7,127 nucleotides of DNA. It comes from Planktothrix sp. UBA8402. Lineage in GTDB: Bacteria; Cyanobacteriota; Cyanobacteriia; Cyanobacteriales; Microcoleaceae. The position numbers and the translations under genes were made by a program. Where the stretch lies: positions 4,286 to 11,412 of the forward strand of contig DMPJ01000471.1 of assembly GCA_003456035.1 (NCBI GenBank), in the 5' to 3' direction. Below, piece by piece: positions 1-5,737 of this stretch. Position 1 is the stretch's first letter. Each line of letters begins with the position of its first letter. A model generated the notes under the pieces. The model searched no databases. It was given only the letters and a program-made list of their open reading frames with translations, and had not been told where the DNA came from.

Positions 1-24
1 TCATCTTCTTCATCTTCATCTTCT
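1..24. repeat. Imperfect trinucleotide repeat (TCT/TCA) inside csx10
   Basis: The plus strand reads tcatcttcttcatcttcatc and on, which is a GAA/GAT triplet run on the coding strand giving Asp/Glu-rich residues. It may continue past the window edge. Triplet slippage here would change the length of the acidic segment without breaking the frame. Confidence 0.6.
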
Positions 25-404
25 AAATCCGTTAGTTCCATCCGGCTCAAATCATAAATTTTCATTGGTGATTTTTTATTATCACCTTGCATTGGTGGTT
101 CTTCTCCTTTATTCTGAAACCAAGAGCGAGGTGTTGGTAAGCTTCGAGGTTGATGTTTTTCTTGGGTGAGTAAATACGCATTTAGGTAACGAACTTGACC
201 AGAAAAAAATAAATGTCTAACTTGAATATCAGCTAGAATATCATCTCCTATATGGGTATTGTGTTTGAGATAGCGACCAATTAACGCACCCCGAATCATG
301 CTCCCTGGAATATATGGATAGGAAACATCACTGTTAGGATCTCCTTGAAAAGATGTCGCTAATATAGGCTGTTGAGTATGAAGGGTAAAGGTAATGGCAC
401 TCAT
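1..404 (-). CDS. csx10: Type III-D CRISPR RAMP protein Csx10, N-terminal part (runs off left edge)
   Basis: Only the first 134 residues are inside the window; the reading frame is still open at base 1. The N-terminus has the RAMP ferredoxin-like start (ITFTLHTQQPILAT) followed by YPYIPGSMIRGALIGRYL at residues 29-46, and then the block FFSGQVRYLNAY and RSLPTPRSWF at about residues 69-101. This combination is what I recognise as the Csx10 family, the signature RAMP of subtype III-D, usually placed in the Cas5 group of subunits that hold the crRNA 5' handle. The ATG (404-402) overlaps the TGA of the upstream cas7 as ATGA, and AGGAG at 413-417 gives a good ribosome binding site, so translation is probably coupled. 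The visible part ends in a very acidic run (residues 125-134) encoded by a GAA/GAT repeat. Recognition is by remembered family motifs, not by a search. Confidence 0.87.
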   Translation of the reverse strand, partial: MSAITFTLHTQQPILATSFQGDPNSDVSYPYIPGSMIRGALIGRYLKHNTHIGDDILADIQVRHLFFSGQVRYLNAYLLTQEKHQPRSLPTPRSWFQNKGEEPPMQGDNKKSPMKIYDLSRMELTDLEDEDEED

Positions 405-1114
405 GCTTTTGTCTCCTGTTCAAAATAACGTAAATGTTTTGTAGTAATTTCTTCTAGTTCTTGATTTTTTTCCTTTTGCCACAATGTACATTTAACATGA
501 CCTCGACCTCGATTTCTTCCACTCCCAACGCGACGTAAGGCGAGTACACTAACAGCTAAAAGAGCTAATATTTTCTCTGAATCATCGGAGGGTTTTAGAT
601 TTAAAGTAATGGGTGCTGTAAAACACAGTTCTCGTAAAACAACTCGACTAGAACGTAAACTTTTATCTTTAGCAACACAATTTTTAGAATCAATAGCAGT
701 TTGTCGCCGAAAGGTGGTTAAAGATGAAAGTATATCTTTATCTGTGATACTTCTTGGGATACTTCTTTGTTTTTCTGCATCTTCTTCTTGTTCAAATTGC
801 AGTCTTACGGCTTGACGCAAATCTTCGGGTAAACAAGCGTCCCCAACGTGCATTCTGGACTGGGTTTCTATTGTACTTCCGGCTGTACCTAACAAGCTAT
901 TTCTAGCGTTTAGCCAATGCTGATTAGGGTCAGGAATTAAGCATAATAAATTATCACATTCTTCGCTTAATAATCCTTTTAATGTACGTCCTCGCAAGTA
1001 AGGAAATCCATAAGGATCATGCTCTACTTCTTGGTCAATTAGACCTGCTACCCCATCCCCACGTCCAAAAGTGGTATCGCTCAGAAGCTTAATTTTAAGT
1101 GTGTAAACGGACAT
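401..1114 (-). CDS. cas7: Csm3-like Cas7 RAMP backbone subunit of a type III CRISPR complex
   Basis: This 237-residue protein has the layout of Csm3/Cmr4-type Cas7 subunits, which polymerise along the crRNA and cut bound target RNA at 6-nt steps. Residues 4-48 match the N-terminal pattern: a beta strand (YTLKIKLLSDTTFGRGDG), then LIDQEVEHDPYGFPYLRGRT, then LKG. Asp27 sits where the catalytic Asp of Csm3 is found (D33 in the 'IDNPVIRDPxTGxPYIPGSSLKG' pattern of well-studied Csm3). Residues 195-211 (RRVGSGRNRGRGHVKCT) are the glycine-rich loop of RAMPs. AAGAGG at 1124-1129 is a good ribosome binding site 9 bases before the ATG. It lies 27 bases after the antitoxin-like gene and overlaps csx10 by ATGA. 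Subtype III-D loci often carry several Cas7 paralogues, so the exact name (csm3 or other) is uncertain; the family is not. Confidence 0.88.
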   Translation of the reverse strand: MSVYTLKIKLLSDTTFGRGDGVAGLIDQEVEHDPYGFPYLRGRTLKGLLSEECDNLLCLIPDPNQHWLNARNSLLGTAGSTIETQSRMHVGDACLPEDLRQAVRLQFEQEEDAEKQRSIPRSITDKDILSSLTTFRRQTAIDSKNCVAKDKSLRSSRVVLRELCFTAPITLNLKPSDDSEKILALLAVSVLALRRVGSGRNRGRGHVKCTLWQKEKNQELEEITTKHLRYFEQETKA

Positions 1115-1141
1115 AGATTTAAACCTCTTGCTAAGGATTCA

Positions 1142-1384
1142 TCAATAATAGTGAACTGCTTGTAAAATCTCCTCATCTCGCTCAGAAATATCTGTTTCTC
1201 CAGAAGTACCCAATCCAGCAATAGAAAGTAAAAAGCTAGAATTACTGTCTGTCATTTCCTGAGATTGAGTAGATTTATAGCGAAGATAATCAATAAACAT
1301 CGCTAATTCAACTAAGTTATTATCAGGCAGATTATTGATAAATTCAATGATCTGTTGACGCTCAATTTTCGGTGTATTGATCAT
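1142..1384 (-). CDS. Small VapB/DUF2281-type antitoxin-like protein embedded in the cas operon
   Basis: An 80-residue protein. Residues 10-37 (QQIIEFINNLPDNNLVELAMFIDYLRYK in outline) resemble the helix-LP-helix start of DUF2281/VapB-like antitoxins of cyanobacteria, and the stretch LSIAGLGTSGETDISERDEE at residues 53-72 is the short linear motif I associate with the toxin-binding tail of those antitoxins. In relatives I remember the tail continuing past EEIL for about ten residues; here it ends EEILQAVHYY, so the tip looks altered or cut short. Its ATG overlaps the cas10 stop as ATGA, and GGAGGA at 1391-1396 is the best ribosome binding site in the window, which argues that it is really translated. 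No PIN-domain or other toxin gene is nearby. It could be a free-standing antitoxin, a leftover of a toxin-antitoxin pair, or a protein recruited to the CRISPR operon. Family assignment is from memory of motifs. Confidence 0.72.
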   Translation of the reverse strand: MINTPKIERQQIIEFINNLPDNNLVELAMFIDYLRYKSTQSQEMTDSNSSFLLSIAGLGTSGETDISERDEEILQAVHYY

Positions 1385-3090
1385 GGCTTTTCCTCCAAAG
1401 ATATATAAAATTCCATTGCTTCAATTGCATCAAAATAGCCGCAAACTCTTTCCCCTTTACCGTCATCAGTCCAACCATTTATCTTTAAGTCATCATCAGA
1501 AGCATGATCAAAAGATGGAAATTCTTTTTTTACAAAGCGATACAAATGTAAAAATTGTTTGGTTGCATCTGAACCTTTGCGTAATACCTCTCGTAGAGCA
1601 ATAACTTTATTACGTTTATCCCGCCAATCATCACCGATATTAAATTCTCTCACAACAGCTTCAAAATCATCCCAGTTTTGCCATTTTTCATTTTCTCCTT
1701 TAAGTCGAATCGGACGCATGGTAAGATTTTTTTCTGTTCCAGAACTATTAACCTGATACTCTCGCTTACGAATATCACTCAGAGAACCCATCAAACCACT
1801 CGCAGCAATATGCCAATCCAAGGCAGAAAATTTTCCTCCTCCTTCGCGTACCATTTTCTTCGCACTACCACATAAAGATTCACTTAATTCATAAGTACGG
1901 GCAAAAGGATAATGAGATTTAACAATGCTAATTCCTGCACAAGCTGTTAATTTTTCTCCATCTGCCGCCGTTTTTTCAAATTCTTTTAAGAAAATAGTCG
2001 CTAGAGTTAATCCTAAGCGTCCATCACAAATAAAGGTGACATCGTCTCCCCCATAAACTAAGGGACGAAAAGGTAGGTAAAATTTGCCATTCTCAGGATT
2101 TTTCTTCAGTTCAATTTTACTAAATATCTGACCTTCTGTATCAAGCCAATTAATAAAAGCACCTTCAGAATTATGCTGAATCGAATTAAAAAGCGTTTTT
2201 ATAACGGTTATTAAAGCATCTTTACCTATTTTATTAACGCTCCAAGATAACTCGCGCATTTTGGTAATATATTCTCGGTTGGTTGATGCTGTTTCACTTT
2301 GTTTTTGAAAGCGATCGCCCATACTATTTCCATCAGCATGAACAACAGCCACATAACTAGATTCATCTTGAGTTCTACCTAAATGATCGGCGCGAAGCGG
2401 AAATTCATAAAGATCGGGGACAACTCCCGCAAAAAACTTTTCCAGCTTTTTATTAGCGTCATTGACCTTTTTTAGTTTGTACTTAACTTCTGTAGAAACC
2501 CAATATTTATCCTCTTTAGGTGAATCAAATTGATCGCTAGTTCCTATGGCGGGTAATTGAGTTGAATTACAAGAGGCTGTTACACCTAATCCTAACAAGG
2601 GGACAGAGGGAATCCGTTGTCGTTTTTTAGCTTCTAGTTCATTTTTCATTAAGTCGTCAATAACTTGTCTTAGTGGTTGTTCTTGATCATCAAAATCAAA
2701 TTTTTTGTGAGCAACAACTAAGTTAAGTCCTGGTGCTTTCTTCAAAACTCGACAACTTAAAATTTTAGTAAAATCTACAGCATCATCATGGGATGTAAAG
2801 AGTAAAACTGCATTACCTCCACCTGCATAAATAACTTCAGCCGCTAAGTTTCCATCTTCAATATAAGGCTTGGCATCAGTTTCAGGATGGGGTTCTTGAC
2901 GCTGTTCTGATAATTCAGGATCGGGAAAATAAAAAGGTTTACCTAATTCAATCAAGGCTTGATTAACCCATTGCTTAGTAGCTTCTGCAATTAAGTAAGA
3001 TGCACCAATATTTTCTCGAAGTCGGTTACTCCCAAAAATATAAGGTTGAATCCCAGTTGTGTCAATAATTGTAGCTGTATATTCAGTCAT
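1381..3090 (-). CDS. cas10: Cas10-type large subunit of type III CRISPR complex, without HD domain
   Basis: Cas10 is the large subunit of type III effector complexes; its second palm domain makes cyclic oligoadenylate from ATP when target RNA is bound. This 569-residue protein starts directly with the first palm (IIDTTGIQPYIFGSNRLREN at residues 8-27, then GASYLIAEA), as in Cmr2-like Cas10 after the HD domain. I see no HD nuclease motif and no room for one. Palm 1 has a degenerate turn, YAGGGNAVLLF (88-98). Palm 2 has HADGNSMGDRF (251-261) and YGGDDVTF (346-353), so the cyclase GGDD is intact. CAGISIVKSHYPFARTYELS (384-403) and SALDWHI (422-428) match Cas10 family blocks, and the last 100 residues would be the helical C-terminal domain. 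AGGA at 3098-3101 is 7 bases before the ATG. It lies 68 bases after the CARF gene and overlaps the next gene by ATGA. Short for Cas10 but complete. Confidence 0.92.
   Translation of the reverse strand: MTEYTATIIDTTGIQPYIFGSNRLRENIGASYLIAEATKQWVNQALIELGKPFYFPDPELSEQRQEPHPETDAKPYIEDGNLAAEVIYAGGGNAVLLFTSHDDAVDFTKILSCRVLKKAPGLNLVVAHKKFDFDDQEQPLRQVIDDLMKNELEAKKRQRIPSVPLLGLGVTASCNSTQLPAIGTSDQFDSPKEDKYWVSTEVKYKLKKVNDANKKLEKFFAGVVPDLYEFPLRADHLGRTQDESSYVAVVHADGNSMGDRFQKQSETASTNREYITKMRELSWSVNKIGKDALITVIKTLFNSIQHNSEGAFINWLDTEGQIFSKIELKKNPENGKFYLPFRPLVYGGDDVTFICDGRLGLTLATIFLKEFEKTAADGEKLTACAGISIVKSHYPFARTYELSESLCGSAKKMVREGGGKFSALDWHIAASGLMGSLSDIRKREYQVNSSGTEKNLTMRPIRLKGENEKWQNWDDFEAVVREFNIGDDWRDKRNKVIALREVLRKGSDATKQFLHLYRFVKKEFPSFDHASDDDLKINGWTDDGKGERVCGYFDAIEAMEFYISLEEKP
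2311..2318. repeat. HIP1 palindrome GCGATCGC (one of five)
   Basis: The octamer GCGATCGC, the highly iterated palindrome of many cyanobacteria, occurs at 2311-2318, 3119-3126, 4542-4549, 5979-5986 and 6263-6270. About one per 1.4 kb in AT-rich DNA is far above chance and supports a cyanobacterial host. Two of the five are in the short gaps upstream of cas10 and of the CARF gene. Confidence 0.9.
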
Positions 3091-3130
3091 TTTTCATTCC
3101 TAAAAATTGTTGATTTAGGCGATCGCATAC

Positions 3131-3145
3131 TCGGCATATTGCCGA
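3131..3145. repeat. Inverted repeat TCGGCA-TAT-TGCCGA between the CARF gene and cas10
   Basis: Perfect 6-bp arms around a 3-base centre in the 68-base gap upstream of cas10, next to a HIP1 site at 3119-3126. No T-run follows it on the minus strand, so it is not an ordinary terminator. It could be an operator for an internal promoter, or an RNA hairpin that is a processing or stability element between the two cistrons. Confidence 0.5.
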
Positions 3146-3158
3146 ATATATAGTTTTA

Positions 3159-4487
3159 TCACTTGCCAGCATTCCTGAAAATCCACAAATCCAGTTTTTT
3201 AGCAAATTTAGTTGGCTCTAAATCTTCTCTTCCAAAAACCTCTATTTTGCTATCATCTACAACAAAATCTAGTTCCTTTTTTAACCATTCACTAGGTAAG
3301 TCATCACAGCAAACTAACGCGACTCGCGCTTCATCACCCCCTAATTGTCTAGCTCGCAATTGCGCTTCAAACAGCTTTTGCTTACACTTCTTATGGTCAG
3401 AACTGGTAGTACAAGAAATTCCAAATAGTTGATATCCCCTCAAAAAAGCAACATCAAATTCAAATTGATCGGTCGATCTGTTAGGATTTCTTGGATCTTT
3501 AATATGGAGAGACATACTTGAATCATAGAGAGAGTATTTTTTCGTGAGTTTCTTTACTTGCGACAATACATAATCTTCTAACCATCCACCATCTAACCAT
3601 TGACAAACATCACCAAAAGTAGTAAATTTACCTTTATCTTTAGCAATTTGCAAGCTAAGTTCAGCAGTTGAAGCCCAACCCAACTGATCTTTCAAGATAG
3701 TTTGAATTTCATTGGGAACTGTAACCGTTCCATTACTAGCTGATAATTTCAGGTGAGGAGGTTTAGGAAACTGACTATCTTTCCACCAATAACCTCTTGA
3801 ATCTTTCAATGGTTTAAAGACTGCATCACACCATTTTCTCCATGTTCTTGCTAACTCTGCATTTAGGTGTAAGTTAGCAAATTTTTCAGCAATATTGGGT
3901 AATTGAGATTGTTCAATTGGTTCTGTTTTCCAAGACAAATTATGTAATCCCAGAATTGTCTCTAATTTCGGTACAGGTGATAACGCTAGATCAACTGGGA
4001 TAGGTTTGTCTTTGCCATCAATGTGCATGGCTAATTTACGAGAGTCAAGATAGCTAAATACAGGCTCAGTAAGCTGAAGTTCTTTGAATGCTTGATAAGC
4101 GTGTACTGCCATTGCTTTTGTACCGCCTGTATAATTTAAGCCTAGTCTTCCCTGTAAAGGTGGTTTTCCTTTGGGTTGAATTGTCTTTTTAATTTCTGCT
4201 CGAATTTTGTCTCCATCAGATTCAGCATCACCCAGAGATATCTGTTTGATGGTAATGTTATGTTTTTTGAGTTCTTTTTCTAAAAGACCTACGGGTTTAT
4301 CCTTGCCAGCAGTCTTTGTAGTGTGAACAAGATAAACAATACTAGGATTTTTCTCTTTTTCTTGATCTGTCTTAGGTTTGATTAGTAGTCTCGCTGCCAC
4401 ATAATTCGGCAAAGGATTCTCACCAATCAACAAAAACAGATGATCGACTTGATGATATTCCCAATCATTAGGATTTGTACTGCTCAT
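3159..4487 (-). CDS. CARF-domain effector with C-terminal PD-(D/E)XK-like domain (Card1/Can2/DUF1887-like)
   Basis: A 442-residue protein, likely the cyclic-oligoadenylate-activated effector of the neighbouring type III system. Numbering from the chosen ATG: the N-terminal Rossmann-type CARF domain has LFLLIGENPLPNYVAARLL (17-35) and the ligand-site motif NYTGGTKAMA (118-127), seen also in Card1/Can1-type CARF proteins. A linker follows, then a restriction-like fold: GGWLEDYVL (300-308) supplies the helix Glu and FEFDVAFL (342-349) the central Asp345. The next strand, where Card1-like nucleases have E-C-K, reads ISCTTS (357-362), so Glu and Lys are replaced by Ser358 and Thr360; a Lys-rich helix (HKKCKQKLFE, 365-374) and LGGDEARVAL follow. 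Either the active site uses a displaced Lys or the domain is not a classical nuclease. A TTG start at 4499 is possible but has no ribosome binding site; ATG at 4487 follows a G-rich stretch. First gene of the operon, 68 bases before cas10. Confidence 0.82.
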   Translation of the reverse strand: MSSTNPNDWEYHQVDHLFLLIGENPLPNYVAARLLIKPKTDQEKEKNPSIVYLVHTTKTAGKDKPVGLLEKELKKHNITIKQISLGDAESDGDKIRAEIKKTIQPKGKPPLQGRLGLNYTGGTKAMAVHAYQAFKELQLTEPVFSYLDSRKLAMHIDGKDKPIPVDLALSPVPKLETILGLHNLSWKTEPIEQSQLPNIAEKFANLHLNAELARTWRKWCDAVFKPLKDSRGYWWKDSQFPKPPHLKLSASNGTVTVPNEIQTILKDQLGWASTAELSLQIAKDKGKFTTFGDVCQWLDGGWLEDYVLSQVKKLTKKYSLYDSSMSLHIKDPRNPNRSTDQFEFDVAFLRGYQLFGISCTTSSDHKKCKQKLFEAQLRARQLGGDEARVALVCCDDLPSEWLKKELDFVVDDSKIEVFGREDLEPTKFAKKLDLWIFRNAGK

Positions 4488-4550
4488 AGATACCCCCAAT
4501 ATTTAGGTTAACTGGCGAACACGATTCAAATTGTAAAAAGCGCGATCGCA

Positions 4551-4596
4551 TTTATATATGTCACCCATCTTGAATTCAAAATGTAGTAACTGTCAA
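4551..4596 (-). promoter_or_regulatory. Predicted sigma70-type promoter(s) of the CARF-cas10-cas7-csx10 operon
   Basis: Reading leftward, TTGAAT (4579-4574) and TATAAA (4556-4551) are separated by 17 bases and match the consensus 4/6 and 5/6. An alternative with a perfect -35 TTGACA (4596-4591) has only a weak -10, CAAGAT (4572-4567), 18 bases away. Start of transcription from the first would be near 4544, giving a leader of about 57 bases. The -35 of the first lies inside the palindrome at 4570-4579, which could therefore bind a repressor. Confidence 0.4.
4570..4579. promoter_or_regulatory. Palindrome TTGAATTCAA over the predicted operon -35 element
   Basis: A perfect 10-bp palindrome. AT-rich palindromes of this size occur by chance, but its position on the -35 of the only good promoter candidate of the CRISPR operon makes it a possible operator. 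Confidence 0.25.
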
Positions 4597-4843
4597 GGAA
4601 AAAATCTCAAATCTAAAAAACTTTATTTTCTGAATTATTTATTAACTAATCTTTGTATTTATTTGATTCTATACCTAATACAAATTATCAGATCACAATG
4701 GGACAAATCACTCAATTCTTGTGTCTCCTATCACCCAAAACCCCTGATCAAACTCACAATTAGATCGAGATCATATCACGGTAAACTCGAAGTGAGAATG
4801 GCACAATTTTAAAAATAAGGCTAAGTCTTTGGAATGCTGACCT

Positions 4844-4969
4844 ATGGCAACTCAATCTTCGAGCAAAGAACTGCGCCCCAACCCCTTCATCGCCTACCGT
4901 GATCCTGAAACGGGAAAATGGATTGTTGTGAAATCTGAAGCCAAGGACGTTGAGGTCGCAGCAAATTAA
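4844..4969 (+). CDS. Conserved-looking small protein, 41 residues, PETGKW core
   Basis: The product begins MATQSSSKELRPNPFIAYRD and continues PETGKWIVVKSEAKDVEVAAN. The NPF-x-x-YRDP-x-TGKW-x-VV pattern reminds me of short uncharacterised cyanobacterial proteins, and the stretch is clearly GC-richer than its AT-rich flanks, with C/G-ending codons, as expected of a coding island. No signal peptide or membrane segment. A weak ribosome site GGAA lies at 4831-4834, 9 bases before the ATG. Function unknown. The two-strand turn suggested by IAYRDPETGKWIVVKS looks like a small beta hairpin. It reads away from the CRISPR operon and there is no evidence that it belongs to it. It could be a chance frame, but the composition argues against that. 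Confidence 0.6.
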   Translation: MATQSSSKELRPNPFIAYRDPETGKWIVVKSEAKDVEVAAN

Positions 4970-4985
4970 AGGACAATACGGTTTA

Positions 4986-5147
4986 ATGGCAAAAACTTTT
5001 TTCGTCATCGGCTATTCTGATGGGATCGCAACAATAGTTACACCGCGTCACCCTACCCAACATAAAATTAACCGTGTTTTCCTATCTTCCCTTGCTGTGA
5101 TCTGTATTTCGTCGGTGATCACCGATGCACTCACCAGAAACGACTAA
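4986..5147 (+). CDS. Possible small hydrophobic protein, 53 residues (doubtful)
   Basis: An ATG 16 bases after the stop of the 41-residue gene opens a 53-residue frame, preceded by AAAGGA (4968-4973) at a rather long spacing. Residues 32-47 (VFLSSLAVICISSVIT in outline) could be one short membrane segment, with basic residues before it (HKINR), which fits the positive-inside rule. I recognise no family. The frame contains a 14-bp palindrome (5112-5125) that could equally be a regulatory site in non-coding DNA, and the composition is not strongly coding. I list it because its spacing suggests it could be co-transcribed with the gene before it. Confidence 0.25.
   Translation: MAKTFFVIGYSDGIATIVTPRHPTQHKINRVFLSSLAVICISSVITDALTRND
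5112..5125. repeat. Perfect 14-bp palindrome TCGGTGATCACCGA
   Basis: Every base pairs with its partner; the core is GGTGATCACC. A perfect 14-bp palindrome is unlikely by chance at any given place. No T-run follows, so it is not a simple terminator. A dimeric regulator site is the simplest reading. Confidence 0.5.
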
Positions 5148-5355
5148 AACCCTAGACAGTTTTCCCCAACACCAACGAGATGGGCTGTGCCATTTCTGAA
5201 TCTGTCTACTGCACCCTAGAACTTTAGTTTAATCTTTGATCACGATTTTGTCAATATTATTAGTCGGAACTGTTCTAGTTAAAATAGTGTCACACTCCCC
5301 CGTATTAACTGGGGTAAATCTCGATAAAGTAAAAACATCGAGTTAAGTTTTAACC
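5148..5355. other. Non-coding leader/promoter region of the 112-residue gene
   Basis: About 200 bases with no gene I can support. It has ACCCTAGA twice (5149-5156 and 5213-5220), a -10-like TAAAAT at 5280-5285 with a poor -35 (ATTATT at 5257-5262, 17 bases upstream), a CCCC/GGGG pair (5298-5301 with 5311-5314) and the inverted repeat at 5320-5342 just before the start codon. Confidence 0.4.
5320..5342. promoter_or_regulatory. Inverted repeat CTCGAT...ATCGAG in the leader of the 112-residue gene
   Basis: Six-base arms at 5320-5325 and 5337-5342 around an 11-base A-rich loop, ending 13 bases before the ATG. It may be an RNA hairpin controlling translation or an operator. The gene has no Shine-Dalgarno sequence in front of its ATG. 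Confidence 0.35.
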
Positions 5356-5694
5356 ATGAAATCTAATCTTACTTTAACAACAACTTCTACTTCTGAATCT
5401 GCTACAAGTTTTTCTAACTCTTATGATGCTTCCTTCAGTATTTCAGACCTACAACGAATTATTGACAATATCGAAAGCTTAACTGGAGATGAATGGCTTT
5501 CTTTGTGTCCTGATATTGATCAAGGAGAAGTTTATCGGGACTGGTTTATTTGCTATGATGCTGAAGTTAATCAAACTTGGGAAGCTTACGATTATTTAAC
5601 AGATAATTGGTTTGAATCGGAAGATTTAGCAATAGTTCAATCAACTATTGATAGGATTGAAAATGCTAGAATATATGCTCCTATTGCTGCTTGA
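5356..5694 (+). CDS. Unknown acidic protein, 112 residues
   Basis: I do not recognise this protein. Its first 30 residues are rich in Ser and Thr and look disordered (LTLTTTSTSESATSFSNS). Residues 30-108 look folded, with several aromatic residues: ISDLQRIIDNIESLTGDEW, then CPDIDQGEVYRDWFICYDAE, then an acidic helix-like part DYLTDNWFESEDLAIVQSTI. It is very acidic: 21 Asp/Glu against one Lys and four Arg. There is no signal peptide or membrane segment. The start has no Shine-Dalgarno motif, which is common in cyanobacteria, but it fits well between a leader with an inverted repeat and a strong terminator, giving a complete single-gene transcription unit. Codon use is AT-rich like its neighbours. 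The negative charge would suit a soluble protein that binds a basic partner or mimics nucleic acid, but that is speculation. Confidence 0.75.
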   Translation: MKSNLTLTTTSTSESATSFSNSYDASFSISDLQRIIDNIESLTGDEWLSLCPDIDQGEVYRDWFICYDAEVNQTWEAYDYLTDNWFESEDLAIVQSTIDRIENARIYAPIAA

Positions 5695-5737
5695 ATTTTG
5701 CTATTTCTCAGCTATAAAATCATATAATAATTCCAAA

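Larger units (their letters stand above)
4488..4843. other. AT-rich divergent intergenic region upstream of the CRISPR operon
   Basis: About 355 bases between the leftward CARF gene and the rightward 41-residue gene. It holds a HIP1 site (4542-4549), the predicted leftward promoter (4551-4596) and a perfect palindrome TTGAATTCAA (4570-4579). The rest, about 4600-4840, is AT-rich with no CRISPR repeat, tRNA or conserved coding signal that I can see. An 84-codon rightward frame beginning at 4558 has low-complexity composition and I do not accept it as a gene. Confidence 0.6.

Noticed and set aside
3131..3145. Terminator between the CARF gene and cas10
   Set aside because: The stem is only 6 bp and no T-run follows on the minus strand, so termination there is unlikely.
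4488..4499. TTG start extending the CARF protein by four residues
   Set aside because: No ribosome binding site upstream of the TTG; the ATG at 4487 is the simpler start.
4558..4812. Rightward 84-codon frame in the intergenic region
   Set aside because: Low-complexity AT-rich translation (many Leu, Ile, Lys, Ser, Tyr), no ribosome binding site, and it overlaps the predicted leftward promoter.
4760..5008. Leftward 82-codon frame
   Set aside because: Antisense to the 41-residue gene, whose own composition and motif look more like a real protein; no recognisable motif.
5149..5220. ACCCTAGA direct repeat (5149-5156 and 5213-5220)
   Set aside because: Two 8-base copies 64 bases apart are too short and too few to call an element.
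4500..5355. CRISPR array or leader upstream of the operon
   Set aside because: I looked for repeats of 25-40 bases at regular spacing and found none; only short isolated inverted and direct repeats are present.
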